From Streptomyces sp. NBC_01549 (GTDB lineage: Bacteria > Actinomycetota > Actinomycetes > Streptomycetales > Streptomycetaceae), in contig NZ_JAPEPW010000001.1 of assembly GCF_026339955.1 (NCBI RefSeq), positions 6,469,001 through 6,533,000 of the forward strand: a DNA stretch of 64,000 nt, read 5' to 3'. Below the pieces are notes generated by a model. That model did not search any database and was not told where the DNA came from. It saw nothing but the letters and a program-made list of their open reading frames with translations. Shown here one piece after another: positions 24,640 to 33,664 of the stretch. Each line of letters begins with the position of its first letter. The stretch's first letter is position 1. The translations under genes and the position numbers were made by a program.

Positions 24640-26142
24640 CTACCGGTCGGCCGCCGCCGTGTTCGTCCCGCCGCCGTACGCCTCGGCGACCAGCCGCAAG
24701 GGGTCCGACCGCACGCCGAAGCGGTCGCGCAGTGCACGCCGCGCGGCGTGCACTCCGCACATCCCGTGCACCGCCTGGCCCGGTGGGGTGGAGGCGGAGC
24801 ACAGGTAAACGCCCGGGAGCGGTGTTCGGTAGGGGTCCCAGCGGGCGGCCGGTCGCATCACCAGTTGCCAGGCGGTCGTCGCGCCGCCGGAGATGTCCCC
24901 GCCCACGTAGTTGGGGTTGTGCAGGCCCTGCTCGGCCGCGGTGACCACGTGCTCGGCGAGGATCAGGTCCCGGAAGCCGGGGGCGAACCGTTCCACCTGT
25001 TGCTTGATCTGTTCGCTGACGTCCCTGGTGGACCCGTTCGGTACGTGGGCGTAAGTCCAGAGCACATGCCGTCCGGCAGGGGCACGCCCCGGGTCCACCA
25101 CCCCCGGTTGTACGGCCAGCACGAACGGACGCTCGGCGTGCCGGCCGGCCGCCACGTCGGACTCCGCCCGTACCGCCTCGGCGCGTGAACCCACCAGGTG
25201 CAAGGTGCCCGCCTTCGCACAGTCCGGTGCGGACCACGGCACCGGACCGCACAGGGCGAAGTCCACCTTGCACGCCGCGCCGCCGTGCCGGAAGCCGCGC
25301 AGTTGACGGCGATACCGTTCGGGCAGTCGTGGGCCCGCGATCTCCAGCAGGGCACCCGGTGCGACGTCCAGGAGAACGGCCCGCGCGGGTGGCAGTTCGT
25401 CGAGCGACCCGACCCGGTGGCCGGTGACGATGCGGCCACCGTGCTCGGTCAGCTGCCCCACCATCGCGTCGACGATGGCCTGGCTGCCGCCGATCGGCAG
25501 CGGCCAGCCGACGGAATGGGCGAGCGACCCGAGGAGGAGGCCCACGCCGGCCGACGCGAGCGTGCGCGGCGGCGCGATCGAGTGGCACGCGACGCCCGTC
25601 AGCAGGGCGGGGGCGAGATCGCCGCGGAACCGGGCGTTCCACCACGGCGACGCCTGTTCGGTGACGCGCAGCCCGAGGCGTGCGAGGGCCGTCACCTGCG
25701 GGGGGATCCCGCGCAGGTCGGACATCGCCGCCTCCACCAGCGGTTCCGTCCGATCGACCAGAGGGCGGAGCAGGCGGGACCAACTGGATCCGTCCGGTCC
25801 CAACCCGGCGGCGGTACGGTCCAGGTCACGCCACGCCACCGCGGCCCGGCCGCTGTCCAGCGGGTGCGCGTACGACGCCTCCGGCCAGGCCATCCGGACA
25901 CCCTGGGAGGCCAGATCGAAGGCGCGGAAGAACGGGGACGCGACGGCCATCGGGTGCACCGCCGAGCAGACGTCGTGACGGTATCCCGGCAGGGTCAGTT
26001 CCCGCGTGCGGACGCCGCCGCCCACGCTGTCGGCCGCCTCGTGGACCTGGACCCGCAGCCCGGCGGCGGCCAGGACCAGGGCGGCCGCGAGCCCGTTCGG
26101 GCCGGAGCCGACCACGACCGCGTCGATGTCGTTGTCGCCCAC
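24640..26142 (-). CDS. FAD-dependent oxidoreductase, phytoene desaturase/carotene isomerase-like
   Basis: This 500-aa flavoprotein has the N-terminal dinucleotide-binding motif AVVVGSGPNGLAAALVLAAA, the paired EAADSVGGGVRT, and the C-terminal flavin-closing segment GVYLCSASTPPGQAVHGMCG. The fold is that of the phytoene desaturase/CrtI-like and retinol saturase-like amine-oxidase superfamily. GTG 26142 is preceded by GGAG at about 7 nt. It is the last minus-strand gene of the biosynthetic arm, 103 bp after the Cy-A-T gene. A hairpin lies between them, so it may be separately transcribed. A role oxidising a thiazoline or a peptide side chain is possible but unproven. Confidence 0.88.
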   Translation of the reverse strand: MGDNDIDAVVVGSGPNGLAAALVLAAAGLRVQVHEAADSVGGGVRTRELTLPGYRHDVCSAVHPMAVASPFFRAFDLASQGVRMAWPEASYAHPLDSGRAAVAWRDLDRTAAGLGPDGSSWSRLLRPLVDRTEPLVEAAMSDLRGIPPQVTALARLGLRVTEQASPWWNARFRGDLAPALLTGVACHSIAPPRTLASAGVGLLLGSLAHSVGWPLPIGGSQAIVDAMVGQLTEHGGRIVTGHRVGSLDELPPARAVLLDVAPGALLEIAGPRLPERYRRQLRGFRHGGAACKVDFALCGPVPWSAPDCAKAGTLHLVGSRAEAVRAESDVAAGRHAERPFVLAVQPGVVDPGRAPAGRHVLWTYAHVPNGSTRDVSEQIKQQVERFAPGFRDLILAEHVVTAAEQGLHNPNYVGGDISGGATTAWQLVMRPAARWDPYRTPLPGVYLCSASTPPGQAVHGMCGVHAARRALRDRFGVRSDPLRLVAEAYGGGTNTAAADR

Positions 26143-26198
26143 ATCATCTCCGATCCAAAGTTGATCCGAGGTTGATCCGATACAAGCCGTTCGAGCGC

Positions 26199-26232
26199 GA
26201 CGTTCCCGGCCGACCGGCCGGCCGGGAACGTC
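26199..26232 (-). terminator. strong hairpin after the Cy-A-T gene
   Basis: A 14-bp inverted repeat (GACGTTCCCGGCCG and its complement) with a short loop lies 14 bp beyond the stop at 26246. The decamer GTTGATCCGA is directly repeated at 26160-26169 and 26171-26180, between the hairpin and the next gene. Confidence 0.7.
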
Positions 26233-26245
26233 GGCGGCTACCCGC

Positions 26246-29200
26246 TCACCCGCCCGATCGCACGCGTGCCGCCATCGTGCGCACGGTGCGGACCTCGTGC
26301 ACCTGGGCCAGCGGGATGGTCACGCCGAAGCGCTTGCGCACCTCGCTGAGGAGCCGGATGGCGGTCAGCGAGTCGGCGCCGAGGTCGTACAGGTCCGTCT
26401 CCGGCGTGACCGGGGGCACGCGCAGGATGCGGGACCACACGTCCGCCAGCTCGGCCTCCACGGACCCGCCCGCCGGGAGCCCATCCGCTGGCGTCGGCTC
26501 CGCGGGGACCGCCGGGACCGCCGGGACCGCCGGAGTGGCCGGTTCGGCGGGTGTCGGCGGCTCCAGCTGGATCGCGGTGAGCCGGCCGCGGTCGACCTTG
26601 CCGTTGCGGGTGAGCGGCAGCGCGTCGTGCCAGACCACCAGGGTCGGGATCATGTAGCCGGGCAGGTGCACGGCCAGCCGCCCGCGCAGCTCGTCCAGTC
26701 CGGGGCGGTTCGCACCGGCCGGGACCAGGTGGGCCGCCAGGCGGTCGCCGTACGTCCCGGCCTGTCGGACCACGACGGCCTGCTGGATCTCGGGCAGGGC
26801 CGTCAGCCGCGTCTCGACCTCGCCCGCCTCGATCCGGTAGCCGTTGACCTTGATCTGGAAGTCGCTGCGGCCGAGAATCTCGATCGACCCGTCCGGCAGG
26901 AATCGGCCCAGGTCACCGGTGCGGTACAGCCCGTCCGCGAAGCGGTGCGCGGTGCGCGCGGGGTCGCCGTGGTAGCCCTGGGCCACGCCGGTGCCACCGG
27001 CCCAGATCTCTCCGGCCACCCAGTCCGGTCGGTCCCAGCCCTCGGGGCCGCGGACGTGGGCGGTGTTGTTGCGGTTCGGCCGCCCGTACGGCACCGGCCG
27101 ACTGCCGTCGTCCTGGGCGTCCACCGGGTGGAGGATGTTCCAGATCGTCGTCTCGGTCGGGCCGCCCAGCGAGACGACCTCGAGGTCGGGCTTGAGCCGG
27201 AGGAGCGCTGCGGGGAACTCCGGCGGGATCCGGTCACCGCTCATCATGACCAGCCGCAGCGCGCCGATCCGGCCCGGCGCCGACTCGGCCTCCTCGCTCA
27301 GCATCGCCATGATCGCCGGCACCGAGTTCCACACCGTCACGCGGTGCTCCGCGCAGAGGTCCAGCCAGTGGGCGGGATCTGCCGCCCGGTCCGCGTCCGG
27401 CAGCACGATCGCCGCGCCGACCGACAGCGCGCCGAACACGTCGTACACGGACAGGTCGAAATTGAACGCGCTGATGCCGAAGAAGCGGTCCGTGGCGTCG
27501 ACGCCGAACCGGGCCGTGCAGTCGGCGACCACGTTCGCGACGTTGCGGTGACTGACCATCACACCCTTGGGCTGTCCGGTGGTACCGGAGGTGTAGAGCA
27601 CGTACGCGAGGTCGTCGGTGGTCGCCCCAGCGGCCGGCTCCACCGGCTCGACGGGCACCACCGGCCGCGCCGAGTCGAGCAGCAGCGTGTCCGGCTCCGT
27701 ACCGGGCGCGCCGCTGCCGGGCACGTTGGCGGGCACGTTGGTGAGCACACACCGCGCCCCGCCGTCGCGGAGCAGGTACGCGCGTCGCTCGTCGGGTAGG
27801 TCCGCGTCGACCGGCAGATACGCGGCCCCGGCGAGCAACGAGGCCAGGATGCCGATGATCTGCTCCGGCCCGCGCCGCATGACCAGCCCGACCAGGTCGC
27901 CGCGGCCGACCCCGCGCTCCCGCAGCCACGCGGCGGCGCCCTGCGCGCGGTGGAGCAGTCCGCCGTAACTCACGACGCCGCCCGTGGTGATCACCGCCGG
28001 GGCGTCGGGACGCGCCGCGGCCTGTGCGACGGCGTCCTCCCACAGCATGCGCGTGGCCAGCGGCGCCGCGGTGTCGTTGGTCTCGGCCCGCCGCCGCCGC
28101 TGGTCCTCGGGCAGCAGGTCGTGCGTGGTCTCCGTCCAGCCCGCCGCGTCGCAGAGCTGGTTCAGCAGCTGCTGGAAGCCGGCGACCAGGGCGGCCGGAA
28201 GCCCGGCCGGGAACAGCCGGTCCGCCGAGTCGACCCGCAGGACCAGGTCGCCCGCCTGCTCCATCGCGAAGACGTCGAGGTGGGTTCGCGGAGCCTGGCC
28301 GACCGAGAAGACCTCCCGGCCGAACAGCTCGAGCGCGGCTCCGTCGAGGCCGGAGCGCTCGTGCCCGATGACGGAGGTGAACGCGTACGGCGCCTGCGGG
28401 TACGCGGTGCCGGACCCGGCCGCCTGGCGCGACGCGGCGCCGAAGGCGTGCCCGTGCTCCGCGGCGGCGCGCATCCGCTGCTGCACCGGCGCACAGCGCT
28501 GCGCGAACGTGGCCGCCGGGTCGATGGCGACCTCGACGGGCAGGACGTCCGAGAAGCCGCCGATCGCGCCGCGGGGCGGCAGGAGACTCCCGGCGGTGCG
28601 CTCCACCGTCGTGGCGATCGTGAACCGCTCGCCGCCGCCCCAGTACGCCAGCACCTGGCCGTAGGCGGTCAGCAGCGCCGCGCTCGGCGTGATGCCCAGG
28701 CGGAGCGCGTGCGCCTTGAACGCGGCCCAGCGCCCGGCGGTCAGCCGTACCTGACGCTGCGTGAACCGCGGCCTGGCCACCGGGGGATTGGGGGCCAGCG
28801 GCAGGTCGGGGGCGAGCGCGAGGTCGTCGAGCCGTTCGCGCCAGAAGGCGAGGGAGCGCTGGGCCTCGGCGTCGTCCCGGGGGCCCTTCGGTTCCGCGAC
28901 CTCGCCGGAGAACGCGCTCTCCGTCTCCGTGGGGGCGTCGCCCTGGTAGGCCCGCCACCATTCCCGGAAGAACAGGAACATGCTGCCAGCGTCCATGGTC
29001 AGCCGGTCATGGTTGACGTGCAGCACCATCCGGTCGTCGGCCAGGACGCTCACCTCGACGTGCACCGACGGCGCCCGGTCCGGTGAGGCGACCCGGTGCG
29101 AGGCGCGCTCCCGGTAGGTGGCCCGCGCCTGGTCGCGTGCCCGGCGCGGCAGTCGCCGCAGGTCCCGGATGCGGACGTGCACCGGTACGTCGTCGTGCAC

Positions 29201-29362
29201 CACCTGGCACCCGTCGGAGGCGAACGTGGTGCGCAGCGCCGGATGCCGCGCCACCACGGTGCGCAGCGCCGCCTCCAGCCGCGCTACGTCCCAGTGCCCC
29301 TCGATCTCGTGGTAGACGTTACCGGCGCCGCCCGGTTCGGGGTCGTAGCTGGTGAGGATCAT
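26246..29362 (-). CDS. NRPS: heterocyclization-adenylation(Cys)-thiolation
   Basis: This 1038-aa protein has domains Cy (1-425), A (about 450-930) and T (about 965-1035). The condensation-type domain lacks HHxxxDG and instead has D119-x4-D124-x2-S127 (DRLTMDAGS), the heterocyclization signature. It also has Cy-type landmarks (LPLAPNPPVARPRFTQRQVR, YAFTSVIG, FSVGQAPRTHLD). A-domain cores YTSGTTGQPKGVM and FNFDLSVYDVFG are intact. Hand alignment to PheA gives the specificity residues DLYNMSLIWK, one change from the published cysteine code DLYNLSLIWK. The T domain has GADSL. There is no TE. The Cy domain begins a little short, without the first Q-x-x-Y motif. GAAAGG lies upstream of ATG 29362. 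It would form a thiazoline from cysteine. Confidence 0.92.
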   Translation of the reverse strand: MILTSYDPEPGGAGNVYHEIEGHWDVARLEAALRTVVARHPALRTTFASDGCQVVHDDVPVHVRIRDLRRLPRRARDQARATYRERASHRVASPDRAPSVHVEVSVLADDRMVLHVNHDRLTMDAGSMFLFFREWWRAYQGDAPTETESAFSGEVAEPKGPRDDAEAQRSLAFWRERLDDLALAPDLPLAPNPPVARPRFTQRQVRLTAGRWAAFKAHALRLGITPSAALLTAYGQVLAYWGGGERFTIATTVERTAGSLLPPRGAIGGFSDVLPVEVAIDPAATFAQRCAPVQQRMRAAAEHGHAFGAASRQAAGSGTAYPQAPYAFTSVIGHERSGLDGAALELFGREVFSVGQAPRTHLDVFAMEQAGDLVLRVDSADRLFPAGLPAALVAGFQQLLNQLCDAAGWTETTHDLLPEDQRRRRAETNDTAAPLATRMLWEDAVAQAAARPDAPAVITTGGVVSYGGLLHRAQGAAAWLRERGVGRGDLVGLVMRRGPEQIIGILASLLAGAAYLPVDADLPDERRAYLLRDGGARCVLTNVPANVPGSGAPGTEPDTLLLDSARPVVPVEPVEPAAGATTDDLAYVLYTSGTTGQPKGVMVSHRNVANVVADCTARFGVDATDRFFGISAFNFDLSVYDVFGALSVGAAIVLPDADRAADPAHWLDLCAEHRVTVWNSVPAIMAMLSEEAESAPGRIGALRLVMMSGDRIPPEFPAALLRLKPDLEVVSLGGPTETTIWNILHPVDAQDDGSRPVPYGRPNRNNTAHVRGPEGWDRPDWVAGEIWAGGTGVAQGYHGDPARTAHRFADGLYRTGDLGRFLPDGSIEILGRSDFQIKVNGYRIEAGEVETRLTALPEIQQAVVVRQAGTYGDRLAAHLVPAGANRPGLDELRGRLAVHLPGYMIPTLVVWHDALPLTRNGKVDRGRLTAIQLEPPTPAEPATPAVPAVPAVPAEPTPADGLPAGGSVEAELADVWSRILRVPPVTPETDLYDLGADSLTAIRLLSEVRKRFGVTIPLAQVHEVRTVRTMAARVRSGG

Positions 29363-29376
29363 GACTGACCTTTCGG

Positions 29377-29447
29377 AGTTACGCGGGGGCGGCCTGTTTC
29401 GCCTGGCCCACTTACGCGTGGGCGGCCTGCTTTCGTCCGGCCCACTT
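29377..29447 (-). repeat. imperfect ~35-bp tandem duplication of the MFS gene 3' end
   Basis: The last 12 codons of the MFS gene, including its TAA, are followed at once by a second copy with a few differences (AAGTGGGCCGGACGAAAGC versus AAGTGGGCCAGGCGAAAC). The second copy lies between the MFS stop and the ribosome-binding site of the Cy-A-T gene. Confidence 0.8.
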
Positions 29448-30662
29448 GGTGGTCGGCACGGCCACCAGCCCCGCTCCCAGCAGCAGGAGCCCCAGGACGA
29501 TCCAGCCCGCCGTGCCGACGGTCAGGCACAGCGTGGTGACCAGGGCCTGGGAGGTGAGGCGTCCTATCGCCGTGCCGTTGGAGAGCAGCCCGAGGTACTC
29601 GCCCTGTGCCTCCGCGGGGGCCAGGCCGAAGCTCAGCTCGTAGACCGATGCGGTCGACCAGATCTCCCCGAGGGTGTACACGACGATGGCGACGATGAGG
29701 GCGACCGTGGCAGGGGCCGCCGACATGTGCCCCAGGAAGCCGATCAGCGCGAGCGAGGCCAGGAAGGCGAGCCCCGCTCTGACCATGACCCGGGCTGCCG
29801 AGAGCGGAGACTCCATCCCCTGGGACAGCCGTACCTGCAGGAGCACCACCAGGACGGTGTTGAGCGGGACCACCAGCCCCACGACCCAGCGCGGCACCTG
29901 GGTATGCAGCGAGATCCACAGCGGCAGGACCAGGGTGAGGACCGGGAACTGCTGCATGATCACCGCGTTGATCCCGATCAGCGTCAGGTAGGGGCGGTCG
30001 GTGAAGACTCGCCACCGCCTGCTCGCGGTGCCGGTGCCCTTGGTGCCCGGCACGCGCGGCATCCTGAGCGTCATCAGCGCGCACACGGCGAACGACAGGG
30101 CGTCGCAGGCGATCATCGACTGGTAGGCGAGCGGGCTGTCCACGTTGATGGTGAACGCCGCCACTGGGCCGACCAGGGTGACGCCCAGGTTCATCGCGGT
30201 GCGCAGGCGGGAGCGCAGCTGGGCCGCCCGCTCGCCTCCGGCGGCGCGGACCAGCGGCCCGCGCGAGGAACTGCTCGCCGAGGCCGCCAGGAAGGCGATG
30301 GTGGTGACTGCCACGAACGAGACCAGTGAGCGGGTGAGCAGCAGGGCGCCGGTCGCGAGTGCCTCCGCGACCAGCGACACGACATAGGTCTCGCGCGGTC
30401 CGTGGCGGTCGGCAATGCGGCCCACGGGGACGCCGGCCAGCATGCCGATCAGGCCCGAGACCGTGAGCCAGAGCCCGACCTCGGCCGGCGTCAGGCCGAC
30501 GCAGCGCACGAAGTAGAGCGAACTCGTGGTCAGGAACAGGCCGTTGCCGGCGGAGTTGATCAGCGTGGACCAGTAGAGGTTGCGCCCCGGGCCGGGCTCC
30601 GGCAGCACGGACGTCAGTGCGCGGCGGATCGCGGCCCAGGGCGGCGTGGCTGTCTGCGTCAC
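29412..30662 (-). CDS. MFS transporter (probable product exporter)
   Basis: This 416-aa major facilitator protein has about 12 hydrophobic segments. LINSAGNGLFLTTSSLYFVR is the first helix, and the loop 2-3 motif is GVPVGRIADRHGPRETYVV. A GTG start at 30662 overlaps the stop of the ATP-grasp gene (GTGA), so the two are translationally coupled. Placement inside the cluster suggests export of, or self-protection against, the product. The substrate is unknown. A short tandem duplication of its 3' end follows the stop. Confidence 0.9.
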   Translation of the reverse strand: MTQTATPPWAAIRRALTSVLPEPGPGRNLYWSTLINSAGNGLFLTTSSLYFVRCVGLTPAEVGLWLTVSGLIGMLAGVPVGRIADRHGPRETYVVSLVAEALATGALLLTRSLVSFVAVTTIAFLAASASSSSRGPLVRAAGGERAAQLRSRLRTAMNLGVTLVGPVAAFTINVDSPLAYQSMIACDALSFAVCALMTLRMPRVPGTKGTGTASRRWRVFTDRPYLTLIGINAVIMQQFPVLTLVLPLWISLHTQVPRWVVGLVVPLNTVLVVLLQVRLSQGMESPLSAARVMVRAGLAFLASLALIGFLGHMSAAPATVALIVAIVVYTLGEIWSTASVYELSFGLAPAEAQGEYLGLLSNGTAIGRLTSQALVTTLCLTVGTAGWIVLGLLLLGAGLVAVPTTKWAGRKQAAHA

Positions 30663-31894
30663 ACCGTTTCCGGGGCTTGTACGGTCACGGCCTGCGAGAA
30701 CCACGCGGCCGCGGCGAGGGTGCGCTCGCGGACCTGCTCCTCGCTGTCGCCGACGATGATCACGGCGCCGGCCTTCATGTTCGACGCCGCGCTGAACGAC
30801 GGGATCTGCGAACCGGGGCCGATGCTGATGGCGGCCTCCACGCAGCCGGGCTGCGCCAGGAGCTCCGACTCGTCGGGCACGTGCTCCGCCACGCCGGCCG
30901 GTGCCTGGAGGTGGACCCAGCCGCACTGCTCCTTGCTGGGCTCGGCCGGCTCCCCCGGGGGCAGGCCCAGCGCCGCGCGGGCCCACTCGTCGGACAGGTC
31001 GACGCCGAAGCGGCGCAGCACGATGTCCTGGACGACGCCGCCGCCCAGGCGGCCACCGACCTCGCTGAACGTGAGCTCGCCGTCCTTCTCGAAGGCCTCG
31101 GCGTGGAAGATACCGTCCTCGTGGCCGAGGGCGTCGAGGACCCCGGTCAGCAGGGACTGGGCCTTCGAGTAGAGGTCCGGGTTCTCGTTCGGGTCGAGCA
31201 GGACCGATCCGACCAGTCCGCCGGACTTGATGTCGATCACGTTCTGGAAGTAGCGCGAGACCGAGAGCGCCCGGACGACTCCGGCCCGCACGACCCCGTC
31301 GAGGTGGAGTTCCTCCCCCTCCATGAACTCCTCCACCAGCCAGGGGCCGCGGGGAGGCTGCTGGTAGGTCTCGACGAGGGAGGCCAGCTCGGCGGCGTCG
31401 GAGACGACGTGGGTGTCCTGCGAACCGGCGCCGGTGAGCGGCTTGATGACGATCGGATAGGTCAGCTGCTCGCCGTCCAGGTCGGACAGGAGGTCCGGCA
31501 TCTGCGCACCGGCCACGGGAAGTCCCGCCTCGCGGACGAGGCGCTTCTGAACGAACTTGTCACGCAGGGCGATCGCGGCGGAGAGCTTCATGCCGACCGC
31601 CTTGCCGTGCTCGGCGAGCAGCGCCGCGGCGACGATCGGCCACTCGCCGATCGTGCACACGAAGTCGAACTCGTCGATTGCGATCTCGGCCCTGGCCAGG
31701 CCGGCCAGGATCTGCTCCACATCGCCGTCGTTCGGCACGACCACGTGGGTCGCGTCGGGGGCGTGGGACTTGGCCCTGCGCACGTGCCGGGGAGCGATCA
31801 CGGACACCACATCGGCATGGTGCTCCTTGAGCGCCAGGAACGCCGGGGTGTTCCAGCCAATCATCAGAACTCGGGGAGAAACGGTGGTGGACAT
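30659..31894 (-). CDS. ATP-grasp domain protein (amide/peptide ligase type)
   Basis: This 411-aa enzyme of the ATP-grasp superfamily has an N-terminal Rossmann-like domain from RVLMIGWNTPAFLALKEHH, the ATP-binding core (FVQKRLVREAGLPV, YPIVIKPLTGAGSQDTHVV, PWLVEEFMEGEELHLDGVV), and the metal-binding end (LTFSEVGGRLGGGVVQDIV). Relatives join carboxylates to amines through an acyl phosphate, as in L-amino acid ligases and carnosine synthase. It heads the minus-strand arm and overlaps the MFS gene. It could cap, release or link the peptide; the substrates are not predictable. ATG 31894 is preferred, with ATG 31912 possible; both lack a strong ribosome-binding site. Confidence 0.85.
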   Translation of the reverse strand: MSTTVSPRVLMIGWNTPAFLALKEHHADVVSVIAPRHVRRAKSHAPDATHVVVPNDGDVEQILAGLARAEIAIDEFDFVCTIGEWPIVAAALLAEHGKAVGMKLSAAIALRDKFVQKRLVREAGLPVAGAQMPDLLSDLDGEQLTYPIVIKPLTGAGSQDTHVVSDAAELASLVETYQQPPRGPWLVEEFMEGEELHLDGVVRAGVVRALSVSRYFQNVIDIKSGGLVGSVLLDPNENPDLYSKAQSLLTGVLDALGHEDGIFHAEAFEKDGELTFSEVGGRLGGGVVQDIVLRRFGVDLSDEWARAALGLPPGEPAEPSKEQCGWVHLQAPAGVAEHVPDESELLAQPGCVEAAISIGPGSQIPSFSAASNMKAGAVIIVGDSEEQVRERTLAAAAWFSQAVTVQAPETV

Positions 31895-32172
31895 TTGTGC
31901 ACGCCTATCCATAGGTCGTTGACCGGCTGCCCGCGCCGCCGAGGGCAAGGGCGACCAGTTTGTTCGCTGGCTCAATCGGGGCGGGACGGCGAACACAGAA
32001 TTTGCTGCGGAATGTGCGCCCCCGGTACTGCGGCAGGTCTTCGGTTTCGCTGCCGGCCGTCGCCGCTTCATCCCCGACAGGCATTCCATTCGGGGAATCT
32101 TCTATCAGCCTGCTGGTGATCACGTCAAAGGATAAAAACGCCGGGACAAATTCCTTCGATCTCCCTCGAAGG
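31895..32172. promoter_or_regulatory. left half of the divergent intergenic region, split by an IS
   Basis: This region lies between the ATP-grasp gene (minus) and the KS-NRPS gene (plus). It contains AT-richer stretches such as GGATAAAAACGCCGGGACAA near 32132, so promoters for one or both arms are likely here. It ends in the 8-bp target duplication CTCGAAGG (32165-32172). No operator was identified with confidence. Confidence 0.5.
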
Positions 32173-33656
32173 GCACGGCCCCGGCGTAGTTGATCTTTGA
32201 TGGGTTTTGGGTCGTTTGCCCAGGGGGAGGGGTGCGAGTTGCCAGACGAGCGCGGCCTCTGATGATCTTTCAGGTTCCTACGCCAGAAGATCGTCTCAGG
32301 AGCCGCGCTCGTGTCCGCATCCTCCCTGATCAGCCCTGTCCTTGGCCAGCTCACCGATCTCGCGCTGTGGGAGGCCGAGCTCGCCGCCGACCCTGTGGCA
32401 GTGGAATCCGCGCTGGTCAGCAGGTTGCGGCAGGTCCCTGACCGGCGTGCGGAGCGTGGGCGGCGGCATCCCCTGGTGGTGATCCTGGTGCTGGCCGCGT
32501 GCGCGACGCTGGTGGTCGGTGGTGACTCCATGACCGCGATCTGGCAGTGGTCCGCCCGCGCCCCGCAGGTCAAACTGGCCCGCCTCGGCGCCCGGTACGA
32601 CCCGCTGGCCGGCCAGTACCTTGTGCCCAGCGAGCGCACCTTCCGCCGCGTGCTCGCCGACCTGGATGCCGACGTGCTGGACGCGGCGACCTGCGCATAC
32701 GTCACCGACGTCGCGACCGGAAAGGCACCGACGCCCGAGGTCCCGGACACCCCGGGGCCCATCGAGCGCGAACAGCGCCGCGCCGCCCAGCGGGCCGTGG
32801 AACACCCGGCGCCGGCCGGGCTGCTGCCCGCTGCGGCTCTCGACGGCAAGGCCCTGACCGGCGCCCGCACCGAATCGGGGCGGGTCTTCCTGGTCGGGGC
32901 GGTCGACCACGCCAGCGGCGCGGTCCTCGGCCAGAGGCAGGTTCCGGACAAGCGCGGCGAGGGCGAGGCGGCCCGCATGCTGCTGGCCCAACTCGCCTTG
33001 TCCGGCCGGGTGTTCACCCTGGACGCCCTGCACACCACGAAGAAGACCGCCCACCTGATCACGGACCGGCTCGACGCCCACTACGTCCTGATCCTGAAGG
33101 GGAACCAGCCGCTGGCCCGCGCCGCCGCCCAGGCGCTGCTGGCCGGTACCGACGCCGAGTGGACCGAGACCACCGAGGCCGAGGACGACCGTGGGCACGG
33201 GCGCACCAAGCGTCGCACGATCCGCACCGCCCAAGCCGACGACGCCCTCTTCCCCGGCGCGGGACAGGTCTTCCGCCTGCGCCGTGACACCGGCGGCCTC
33301 GACGGAACCTGGACCGGGAAGGAGATCGTCTTCGGCGTCACCAGCCTGCCCGCCCACCTCGCAGGCCCCGCTCACCTCAACCACTACGAGAGGGTCCACT
33401 GGTCCATAGAAAACAAGATCCACTGGGTGCGGGACGTCACCTTCCATGAGGACAACTCCCAGGTCAGGACCGGCACCGCACCCCGAGCACTGGCCAGCTT
33501 CCGCAACCTGGGCATCAGCACGCTCCGCCTGGCCGGACGAGCCAACATCGCCCACGCCCGCCGCGATCTCCTCAACCACAACGACGCCTTCGCCGTCTAC
33601 GGCATCTGATCAACTACCACGAAGCCGGACACAACCGAACAACGCCGGGGCCGTGC
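32173..33656 (+). mobile_element. intact ISAs1-family insertion sequence (1484 bp)
   Basis: The ends share the inverted repeat GCACGGCCCCGGCGT, with partial match beyond. A perfect 8-bp target duplication CTCGAAGG flanks the element at 32165-32172 and 33657-33664. One transposase gene fills it. It has split the divergent intergenic region of the biosynthetic cluster, with no deletion visible at the junctions. Confidence 0.95.
32311..33609 (+). CDS. ISAs1-family transposase
   Basis: This 432-aa protein has the features of ISAs1 (H-repeat-associated type) transposases. The N-terminal DDE_Tnp_1-associated part is VPDRRAERGRRHPLVVILVL, followed by AALDGKALTGARTESG (first Asp), VDHASGAVLGQRQVPDKRGE, FTLDALHTTKKTAHLI (second Asp), YVLILKGNQPLARA, and WSIENKIHWVRDVTFHEDNS (Glu-containing segment). 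GTG 32311 follows AGGAG by about 9 nt. The frame is intact and the element has perfect flanking duplications, so it looks recent. Confidence 0.95.
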   Translation: MSASSLISPVLGQLTDLALWEAELAADPVAVESALVSRLRQVPDRRAERGRRHPLVVILVLAACATLVVGGDSMTAIWQWSARAPQVKLARLGARYDPLAGQYLVPSERTFRRVLADLDADVLDAATCAYVTDVATGKAPTPEVPDTPGPIEREQRRAAQRAVEHPAPAGLLPAAALDGKALTGARTESGRVFLVGAVDHASGAVLGQRQVPDKRGEGEAARMLLAQLALSGRVFTLDALHTTKKTAHLITDRLDAHYVLILKGNQPLARAAAQALLAGTDAEWTETTEAEDDRGHGRTKRRTIRTAQADDALFPGAGQVFRLRRDTGGLDGTWTGKEIVFGVTSLPAHLAGPAHLNHYERVHWSIENKIHWVRDVTFHEDNSQVRTGTAPRALASFRNLGISTLRLAGRANIAHARRDLLNHNDAFAVYGI

Positions 33657-33664
33657 CTCGAAGG

